Positions 1 to 6,000 of a DNA stretch of 8,701 nucleotides are shown one piece after another (the stretch's first letter is position 1; each line of letters opens with the position of its first letter). The notes beneath the pieces were generated by a model. That model had not been told where the DNA came from. It did no database searches and was given only the letters and a program-made list of their open reading frames with translations. The stretch is from an uncultured Persicitalea sp. GTDB taxonomy: Bacteria; Bacteroidota; Bacteroidia; Cytophagales; Spirosomataceae. The stretch lies in the NCBI GenBank assembly GCA_950075905.1, contig CATMVR010000166.1, positions 1-8,701 of the forward strand, read 5' to 3'. The position numbers were made by a program, and so were the translations under genes.

Positions 1-170
1 GCTATCATAAGGCATAAGACACATCTACCCTCTCCCTATTTTAAGTAAACATTTATTTGTCTTTCTTTCTCCCTTTTCATTAGCACAGAATCCGTCAGTC
101 ACGAATCCTCGAAAATAGCTGCTCCAAACAACGCGCCTTTCACGTTGACCTTTGCTCAGGATGCCAAACA

Positions 171-204
171 AAACCGGCCCGCCTCTCACGAAGCGGGCCG
201 GTTT
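171..204 (-). terminator. Terminator hairpin, duplicated copy
   Basis: A perfect 12-bp stem (AAACCGGCCCGC / GCGGGCCGGTTT) encloses a 10-nt loop. Read on the minus strand it is followed by a T-rich tail (TTTTGTTT), as in a Rho-independent terminator. It lies just after the stop codon of the truncated DUF4920 copy. Its sequence is identical to the hairpin at 2436-2469. On the plus strand the T run is short, so it would work less well in that direction. Confidence 0.8.
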
Positions 205-224
205 GCTGTATGGATGATAGCGGA

Positions 225-343
225 TTATTTTACGATTACACCATCGGCTACGAAGGCAAGCTCCTGCTTAGGGCTATTGATTTTGGCGATTTCTTCCTTG
301 CTTTTACCGGCATCTTCCGCGTAATGACGCAGCTCGGATACGG
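225..343 (-). pseudogene. Truncated DUF4920 gene, C-terminal fragment
   Basis: The minus strand encodes about 39 residues that match the C-terminus of the intact DUF4920 gene at 2490-2939, including SELRHYAEDAGKSKEEIA and the end ELAFVADGVIVK followed by TAA. Two amino-acid changes (Q to K and T to N) and several silent changes separate it from the intact copy. Upstream of 343 the similarity stops. The same frame runs only about nine codons further into a stop, with no start codon, so the N-terminal export signal, the Cys pair and the core are missing. It is a leftover of a duplication and is unlikely to be expressed. Its still-open frame suggests it diverged partly as a functional gene or was truncated recently. 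Confidence 0.85.
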
Positions 344-555
344 ATACAAAGTCCAGGTAGCTTTATCAAAATTTCCTCTTTATCTCCGCTGCTTCGGGTA
401 TTTTCTCTCTATTACAGGTTGATTTGCCGTTTGATAAATTTGTGGCTCCCAGTGCGTTAATTTAGCATTATTCTTTTAACGGCTGTTAGTATTTTTCGGC
501 TATTAATCTAGATTTACAAAAATTTGAATCTTTCACCATTTAACTATTTTTCAGC
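344..555. other. AT-rich intergenic region before the first lipoprotein
   Basis: No coding sequence is recognised here. The stretch starts at the breakpoint of the left repeat and ends at the lipoprotein start. Only its last 18 bases (538-555, ATTTAACTATTTTTCAGC) recur upstream of the second lipoprotein gene; the rest is unrelated to that gene's upstream region. TAAATTTG at 435-442 fits the Bacteroidota -7 consensus TAnnTTTG, and TAGATTTA at 509-516 fits it with one mismatch, but neither has a good TTTG element at the usual distance. The promoter is therefore unassigned. A 9-bp inverted repeat (362-370 with 430-438) is probably chance in AT-rich DNA. Confidence 0.5.
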
Positions 556-1095
556 ATGAAACGAAGACCGATTCCGTGGGTGCTTGCTATTCTTGTAAGT
601 GCTACTCTCCTGGGCCAGGCCTGCAAAGACCCCGACAGCCCCAAACCCGATGAGAAGTTCTACTGCAAGGTGAATGGAAAGCACTGGCGACCGGACAGCG
701 ATGGTGATTTTAAGGCGCATACTTTGTTGGCTGACTTCAAAAATAATTTTAAACATCTGGCAATCAACGCAAGGAATGCCGAGTTGGGTGAATCAATCAT
801 CATTATTATGTCAGAAACCGACTCTATCATAAAGGGTAAACACAAATTGTCCGTAATAGAAAGCGATATTTCTCTGCCGCCTTCTGCCTACTTTATGCAG
901 AATAGGAAGCCAAATTTCACCACAAGCTCTACTAACACAGGCACTTTCCGTATTTTAAGCATCGAACGAGATCCACGCATATTAACCTCGGTTAAGCTGA
1001 AGGCCGAGTTCGAGTTCACCGCCGCTAGTCCGTCAGGCGAGATCGTCAGGATTACCGACGGAAGATTCTACAATTGGGTCAGAATTAGTCAATAA
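556..1095 (+). CDS. Putative lipoprotein, DUF6252-like, paralog 1
   Basis: A 179-residue protein of unknown function. It begins with a positively charged then hydrophobic signal peptide ending in Cys23 (LLGQAC), a relaxed lipobox of the kind common in Bacteroidota. The residues after the Cys (KDPD) are charged and resemble the lipoprotein export signals that send lipoproteins to the cell surface in this phylum. The mature part starts with FYCKVNGKHW (35-44) and ends with GTFRILSIE, KLKAEFEF and VRITDGRFYNWV. That layout (KVNGK-W near the start, GTF, then F-F-A and ITxGRF at the end) resembles the DUF6252 family of small Bacteroidota lipoproteins; the family name is recalled from pattern, not searched. 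It is a paralog of 1684-2253: 50 of the first 60 and 40 of the last 53 residues are identical, but the middle (61-126) differs in sequence and length. ATG at 556 is chosen because the signal peptide begins there and both paralogs share it. Confidence 0.88.
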   Translation: MKRRPIPWVLAILVSATLLGQACKDPDSPKPDEKFYCKVNGKHWRPDSDGDFKAHTLLADFKNNFKHLAINARNAELGESIIIIMSETDSIIKGKHKLSVIESDISLPPSAYFMQNRKPNFTTSSTNTGTFRILSIERDPRILTSVKLKAEFEFTAASPSGEIVRITDGRFYNWVRISQ

Positions 1096-1275
1096 ACCAT
1101 TATACAGCTATCCACATGAAAAAGATATATCTACCCCTCCCCCTCCCTAGTTTAAGTAACCTATTATTGCTAGACATTCCCAATATATAATTGGGCAAGG
1201 TCGACCCCTGGTATTGCATTAGCTAGCGTTTTAACCGGGGCACGTAGTCGCGACGAAGGCTAACGTCAGGCCCCC
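1096..1275. other. 3' flank of lipoprotein 1, diverged repeat copy and unassigned spacer
   Basis: The first ~65 bases are a diverged copy of the flank that follows lipoprotein 2 and that also opens the window. They share ACCATTATACAGCTATC right after the stop, then a C/T-rich stretch and TTTAAGTAA. After about 1160 the resemblance ends. A small hairpin at 1179-1195 (CCCAAT / ATTGGG, 5-nt loop) lacks a T tail and is a poor terminator. From about 1230 an open frame on the plus strand may be a more decayed upstream part of the RHS remnant that follows, but no motif there is convincing. Confidence 0.5.
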
Positions 1276-1492
1276 GACCGGACGGTGAGCAGATGTACCT
1301 ACAATGGCAAGAAGCAGCAGCCTTTCACCGAATTGGGTGATTTTGGCGCATTGCAGTATGACTCGGCTCTGGGTAGGGGATGGGGGAGACAGATTCGCTA
1401 ATAAATACGCCCATCATTTCCCTCAACTACGGATACGACAGGGGTTATACGTTGATTACGCATTCTTCCGCTCAGTACGGCAGTGAGACGGT
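1276..1492 (+). pseudogene. Decayed RHS-repeat core domain fragment
   Basis: Two plus-strand frames together give the C-terminal end of an RHS-repeat core domain as found in Bacteroidota. The frame through 1297 reads SRCTYNGKKQQ then TELGDFGALQYDSALGR and GW, and stops at 1399-1401. The family consensus here is roughly YNGKE..ELG..DYGAR.YDP.LGRWW. The frame through 1388 then reads NKYAHHFP, followed after an apparent ~30-base insertion by DYAFFRSVRQ, a stop at 1484-1486, and DG. This corresponds to the family's DPLANKYAHHSPYNYAFNNPVRFIDPDG end with several lesions. The fragment therefore carries at least one frameshift, a small deletion (the DP segment), an insertion and an in-frame stop. No N-terminal RHS repeats, start codon or recognisable toxin tip are present. 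RHS proteins are large secreted or wall-associated shells that deliver variable C-terminal toxins. The match is by eye against remembered consensus; the individual motifs are clear, the exact lesions less so. Confidence 0.72.
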
Positions 1493-1683
1493 TCCAGCGA
1501 CAATTCGAGACACTATGTACTGAATGAGTTATTAGGGATGGATTATGAGGTTATAGCTTTACAGTGGGTAGGCTGTCTCTACACACCTTTTTATTGTACA
1601 GGTTTGCTATTCTACAATACAAAATAAGCGTGACATTTTAATTTTTATTTTTTCCGTTTTTTTTTATTTAACTATTTTTCAGC
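1493..1683. other. Spacer between RHS remnant and lipoprotein 2
   Basis: The frame that carries the end of the RHS fragment stays open until 1627 without any recognisable domain. In an intact RHS protein this would be the variable tip, but after several lesions this cannot be trusted. From about 1637 the sequence is very T-rich (several T runs of five or more) up to the ATTTAACTATTTTTCAGC block (1666-1683) shared with the first lipoprotein. No good TTTG/TAnnTTTG promoter pair was found. Confidence 0.4.
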
Positions 1684-2253
1684 ATGAAACGAAGACCGAT
1701 TCCGTGGGTAGTTGCTACTCTGTTGAGTGTTACTTTCCTGTGCCAGGCCTGCAAAGACCCCGACACCCCCAAGCCCGATGAAGAGTTCTACTGCAAGGTG
1801 AATGGGAAGCACTGGAGGCCTGATAGCGATGGTGATTTTAAGGCGCATACTCTGATTAGTGACTTAACTTATGAAGGGAAGTATTTACGCATACATGCCA
1901 CTGACGCAAAGAACAGACAATCTATAATTATCTCGTTTGCAGACTCTTCGGGTATTGATACCACTCAACTGAGTAAGACTTATGAAATTAGTTTGAAATA
2001 CTTCTTCCCAAACAATCCTCCGGCTGGTTATTTCTACAAGCCCGTGAGCCAAAATTCTGTCAGGGATATCGAATACACTACCAACGCTACCCATAAGGGT
2101 ACTTTCCGAATTTTGAGCGTGGAGCATGATCGCCGAGTACTAAACTCGTTCAAAATGAAAGCCGAATTTGAGTTCTCAGCCGTAAGCCCTTCGGGTGAGG
2201 TTGTCAGGATTACCGACGGAAGATTTTACGATTGGGTCAGAATTAGTCAATAA
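1684..2253 (+). CDS. Putative lipoprotein, DUF6252-like, paralog 2
   Basis: A 189-residue paralog of the lipoprotein at 556-1095. The signal peptide ends at Cys23 (FLCQAC), again followed by KDPD, which suggests outer-membrane and perhaps surface location. The start of the mature protein (FYCKVNGKHWRPDSDGDF, about 35-52) is identical to the paralog apart from residue 34, and the tail repeats the GTFRILSVE, MKAEFEF and VRITDGRFYDWVRISQ blocks. The centre (about residues 61-136) is ten residues longer and shows little similarity beyond SIII, so the two proteins share a frame with a different middle. The 18 bases before the ATG and about 30 bases after the stop are also shared. Function is unknown. 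It could be a surface-exposed binding protein or an immunity-like protein; neither is shown. The gene faces the minus-strand DUF4920 gene and the hairpin at 2436-2469 lies between them. Confidence 0.88.
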   Translation: MKRRPIPWVVATLLSVTFLCQACKDPDTPKPDEEFYCKVNGKHWRPDSDGDFKAHTLISDLTYEGKYLRIHATDAKNRQSIIISFADSSGIDTTQLSKTYEISLKYFFPNNPPAGYFYKPVSQNSVRDIEYTTNATHKGTFRILSVEHDRRVLNSFKMKAEFEFSAVSPSGEVVRITDGRFYDWVRISQ

Positions 2254-2264
2254 ACCATTATACA

Positions 2265-2608
2265 GCTATCATAAGGCATAAGACACATCTACCCTCTCCC
2301 TATTTTAAGTAAACATTTATTTGTCTTTCTTTCTCCCTTTTTATTAGCACAGAATCCGTCAGTCACGAATTCCTCGAAAATAGCTGCTCCAAACAACGCG
2401 CCTCCCACGTTGACCTTTGCTCAGGAAGCCAAACAAAACCGGCCCGCCTCTCACGAAGCGGGCCGGTTTGCTGTATGGATGACAGCGGATTATTTTACGA
2501 TTACCCCATCGGCTACGAAGGCAAGCTCCTGCTTAGGGCTAGTGATTTGCGCAATTTCCTCTTTGCTTTTGCCGGCATCTTCCGCGTAGTGACGCAGCTC
2601 GGATACGG
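2265..2608. repeat. Direct repeat, right copy (matches 1-343)
   Basis: This is the intact context of the repeat that opens the window: the 3' flank of lipoprotein 2, the terminator hairpin, and the last third of the DUF4920 gene. Because the gene continues intact beyond 2608 here and breaks off at 343 in the other copy, this is the likely donor arrangement. The repeat boundary is sharp (shared up to GGATACGG, then no similarity). Confidence 0.93.
2436..2469 (-). terminator. Rho-independent terminator of the DUF4920 gene
   Basis: A perfect 12-bp GC-rich stem (AAACCGGCCCGC / GCGGGCCGGTTT) with a 10-nt loop lies 20 nt beyond the stop codon of the minus-strand DUF4920 gene and is followed on that strand by TTTTGTTT. 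It sits between two convergent genes and may also slow plus-strand transcripts from lipoprotein 2, although the plus-strand T tract is only three bases. Confidence 0.88.
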
Positions 2609-2939
2609 GCGTAGTTTTCTTTTGGGCCTGCCCTTCAAAAACTACCGTTTTGCCGGCAATATCTTTGGGTACAAAAAAGCCATAATCCTTAAAAGTCACC
2701 CGCATCGACTCACCGTTGTCGAGCTTTACCTTCATCCAGCAGCCCTTGGCCTGGCATACCGACTCTACGGTACCCGTTACCTTGGCTTTCAGAGCCTCTT
2801 TCTCTCCCATTTTCTGGGGAAGTTCGGCGGCGGCGATGGCCGCTTTATCGTTGATTTTCTTACCAAAGTTGCCTTCACTCTGGGCCAGGGCGGCGGTGCT
2901 TAGCAGCAGACCGAGCGCCAGAACAAGTAAATTTTTCAT
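2490..2939 (-). CDS. DUF4920 family exported protein
   Basis: A 149-residue protein of the DUF4920 family, small exported proteins of Bacteroidota whose biochemical role is not known to me. Residues 1-19 form a signal peptide (hydrophobic core, cleavage predicted after ALA before Gln20), so the mature protein is probably periplasmic. The centre holds a conserved pair, C62 and C67, in CQAKGCWM, followed by VTFKDYGFFVPKDIAGK (about 81-97), which looks like a small beta-rich, OB-like fold with possible metal or disulfide use of the cysteines; that is inference. The tail contains SELRHYAEDAGKS. Length is normal for the family. It has its own candidate promoter (2965-2996) and a strong terminator, so it can be a single-gene unit even though the large gene upstream points the same way with a 92-bp gap. 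A truncated second copy of its 3' end lies at 225-343. Confidence 0.92.
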   Translation of the reverse strand: MKNLLVLALGLLLSTAALAQSEGNFGKKINDKAAIAAAELPQKMGEKEALKAKVTGTVESVCQAKGCWMKVKLDNGESMRVTFKDYGFFVPKDIAGKTVVFEGQAQKKTTPVSELRHYAEDAGKSKEEIAQITSPKQELAFVADGVIVK

Positions 2940-2964
2940 AGGAAGAAGTAGTTTGTGTTTGCTG

Positions 2965-2996
2965 TAAATATAGGGTGTTCCTGGTTGATTTTCAAA
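2965..2996 (-). promoter_or_regulatory. Candidate Bacteroidota promoter of the DUF4920 gene
   Basis: On the minus strand a TTTG (2993-2996) is followed after exactly 20 nt by TATATTTA (2965-2972), one mismatch from the Bacteroidota -7 consensus TAnnTTTG. The -7 element ends 25 nt before the ATG at 2939, which leaves a short leader. Spacing and position fit the known major sigma factor of this phylum; there is no experimental support. Confidence 0.6.
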
Positions 2997-3031
2997 CGTT
3001 GCTTACCACCGAAAAGGTTCAGCCTGGGGGG

Positions 3032-6000
3032 CTACTCCATCACCTGTACCCAGCCCTTGCAGCGGTTTCCCTGCGGGGTTACGATTTCGTAGAAGTACGT
3101 GCCATTAGTAACGCCCTTGCCCCAGTTGTTCTGGTAGCTGTCGCTCCGGAATACCTCCTTGCCCCAGCGGTTGAATACCTGCAGGGCCGAGTTGCCCACC
3201 GGTACCCTGAACGTTTCGTTCTTGCCATCGTTGTTGGGGGTAATGACGTTGGGTAGCACCAGTGGCGGCTCGGCCACCAGCGTACGGGATACCGACAGCG
3301 CGCAGCCAGCCTTGTTGTAGGCCGTGAGGGTCACCCGGTACTCTCCCGGCGGGTCGTACACCCGGTCGCGTACGTCGCTGGTGGTAAGGGTACTGCCATT
3401 GCCTGTGTTCCACTCGTAGCGCTCGGCGTTTTTGGTCAGGTTTCTGAACTCGTACCGCACGGGTTCGTTGCAGGCCTCACCCGCCCGCACTACGTCAAAG
3501 AGCGGCTCGTGGGCGCGGTCTACCTGCACCACTACCTGCTTTTCGGGGCGGCAGCCATCGGCGTACTGCGCCTGCACGGTGTAGGTGGTCGTGACACTGG
3601 GGGCCACCGTCACGGTAGGGCCGGTGGTGCTGCTGAGGGTAGAGTCGCCCTTCCAGACAAAGGCCGTAGCTGCACCCGTAGCCCGCAGGTTTACTTTTTC
3701 GCCCGCGCACACCAGTTGCGGTGGGGTCACGGCAAAGTCGGGCTTGTTGTCATCCACGGTAATGGTAACGGTCTTTTTGGGCGTACAGCCGTCGCCATAC
3801 TGGGCCTCCACGGTGTAGGTGGTAGTGACAGTGGGCTTTGCCGTCACGCGGGTACCCACGGTATCGCTCAGGGCGCCGCCGGTCCAGCGGTAGCGCAGGG
3901 CACTGCCCGAGGTAGTAAGTACGGCCGTTTGGCCGGGACAAATGGTTGCATCGGTTCCGGCCAGAAAATCCGGCTTACTGTCATCAATAGTTACCTTGAC
4001 GGTGCGGGTAACGACGCAGCCGGAGGCATCTTTTACTTCTACCGTAAAATCGGTTGTTTCATTCACCGTAGCCGTCGGGGTAGGGCTTTTGGTATTATCC
4101 AGTCCCAGGGCGGGCGACCACGTATAGTCAGTGCCTCCATTTGCGAGGAGTTTTACCGGCACCCCATGGCAGACCGTAGTATCGCCGTCGGTGATCACAT
4201 CAAGGCTCGTTACCTTAATCACCCGCGTGGCGATGTCTTCCCGTTTGCAGGTAAGGCGGTTGAAAGCCCGCAGAGTTACGGTATATTCCCCAGCCTTATT
4301 AAACGTATACTCCGATTGATCCTTTTCGCGGGAAAATCCGCTGCCGTTCACCTCCCAGATGTAGTCAATGCCCCCTACGCTGGTATTGACAAAATTCAGT
4401 TTGAGGGGAGCGCAGCCCTGCACCACATCCTTTTTGTTGCCTTCGTAGACGTCAAAGGCGGCTTGCAGACGGTCTATATCGATCTTAAAAGCGGCATTGT
4501 TGCAGTTGTCGCTGTTGTTGGTGCGCGACCAGGCCGAGGGTGTAGTAGGGAAGCGCGTACCCCCGCAGGCACAGGTGGCGTGGTAAATCACGCCGTTTTT
4601 GTCAAAGCGGCTCGTGCCGCCATCCACGTGGTCGCCGCGGTCTTCCTGGGGATCAAATGGGCTGACGCTGCCGAAGTAGGTGGCGTAGAGCATGGATTTG
4701 GCCCCGGCTTCCAGAATAGCCAGGTAAAAGTTGTTGCCGTTGGTGGTAGATTGCAGGGCGTCGGGGGTAACCACCATGCCGTTGGTGCTACTCTGATTGT
4801 TGTAGGCGGTACGGATATTGACCGCTCCGCCCCAACCGGAAATGTAAATATTGCCGCATTCGTTCACCAGAAAAGCCGTGGGCGATATGTCCGGTGTACC
4901 TTTTTTGGAACCGATGACCGTTGAAAAGATTGTGCGGGACAGGGTGGGGTCGAGGGCGTGCACAAACTGCCCGCTGTTGGCGTTGCTGTATACCCCGGTC
5001 GAGATGGGGTACGTTCCTCTGGTGAGGCCCAGCACGTGTACGTTGCCCGCGGGGTCGAGGTCGAGGAGGTAGCCCCCGTCGGCGGCGTCGGTTCCCATAT
5101 AACTTGCCTGCACAAGCTGTTGGTTTTTGAAATGCGCCACGTAGGCGTCTTCCACCCCGTTGAGTGCGGGCTGGTAGGCGCCTGGTTTGGTGGGCAGGTC
5201 GGTACTTTTGGTGATGCCGGTAATATACACATCGCCGGTGGCGGTGGGTTTTACAGAAAAGGCCGCCTCAAACTCATTTCCCCCAAAGTAGGTACTCCAT
5301 TGCAAGGTAGCGAGGTCGGGCGATAGCTGCGAAACAGTGGCGTCCTGCCGTCCTTTCAGGGTACTTTGGGAGGCATTTTTTACCGGAAAATTGGTTGAAT
5401 TGGTCGAGGAGGCTACCAGTACGTTTTCGTCTTTGTCCAGCACGATCTCGCCCCGGAAGGTATCACCGTAGTTTTTGATAATCACATTAGAAATGGTGCT
5501 CAGGGCATCATTGCCGCTGCCCCCCAGGTAGGTAGAAGCTAGTAGTTGGCGTCCGTCGGCGCTGAGCCGGGCGATGTACATATCGCTGCCGTTGGGAAGC
5601 GCCAGACCGTCGATGGGCGTAATGCCGGCCCCGCCGCCAAACACTCTCTGGAAAGCCGTGGCGGTGGTGGCAAAATTGGTGGAAGAGGTAGTGCCATAGA
5701 CAAAGAGGTCGCCCCTGGCGTTGGTCACCAGGCTATTGGGAATATCGGTGCTGCTTCCGCCCAGAAAAGTAGCGTACAGAAGCTGCCGGCCGTCGGGGCT
5801 GAACTTCATGAGGCCGGAGTCGACCTGCCCGCCAAACTGCACCTGAAAGGCCCCGATGGGGGCGGGGAAATTGACCCCGAAGGCCGTCCCTCCCGAGTAG
5901 AGGTTGCCCTGCGCATCGTAGGTCGCGGTATGGCCCCAGTTGTCGGAGAGGGCACCCGAGTAGGTAGAAAAGATTAGTTCCGGGTCAATAATCAGATCGT

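Larger units (their letters stand above)
1..343. repeat. Direct repeat, left copy (matches 2265-2608)
   Basis: This stretch matches 2265-2608 almost base for base, with scattered substitutions and a one-base indel near position 107 (the offset changes from 2264 to 2265). It contains the 3' flank that follows a lipoprotein gene in the right copy, a terminator hairpin, and the end of a DUF4920 gene. The match stops abruptly after 343, inside the coding part. In the right copy the repeat begins 12 bases after the stop codon of the second lipoprotein gene, so another lipoprotein copy probably ends just left of this window; that is inference. The non-coding part is better conserved than the coding part. 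Confidence 0.93.

Noticed and set aside
435..442. TAAATTTG as a -7 promoter element for lipoprotein 1
   Set aside because: It fits the consensus, but no TTTG lies 17-22 nt upstream and it is 114 nt from the start codon, so it was not listed as a promoter.
1179..1195. CCCAAT/ATTGGG hairpin as a terminator for lipoprotein 1
   Set aside because: The stem is only 6 bp, AT-rich in part, and has no T run after it.
1304..1486. Plus-strand ORF of 60 residues as a separate small gene
   Set aside because: Its second half matches the end of an RHS core and its first half is out of frame with the RHS motifs, so the ATG is a by-product of the frameshift, not a gene start.
1380..1517. A 45-residue plus-strand ORF starting at ATG 1380
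   Set aside because: It overlaps the RHS relic in a third frame. Its composition looks protein-like, but there is no family match, no leader signal and no start context, and the RHS reading explains the DNA better.
2475..2903. Plus-strand ORF of 142 residues (and its shorter counterpart at 210-422)
   Set aside because: Both lie antisense to the DUF4920 gene and its truncated copy. They resemble each other only because the DNA is duplicated; the minus-strand frame has the real family motifs and signal peptide.
3509..4924. Plus-strand ORF of 471 residues opposite the large secreted protein
   Set aside because: It is an antisense shadow of a GC-rich gene. Its translation is rich in G, A, R and H with no domain, while the minus-strand frame shows signal peptide, propeller, PKD and sorting domains throughout.
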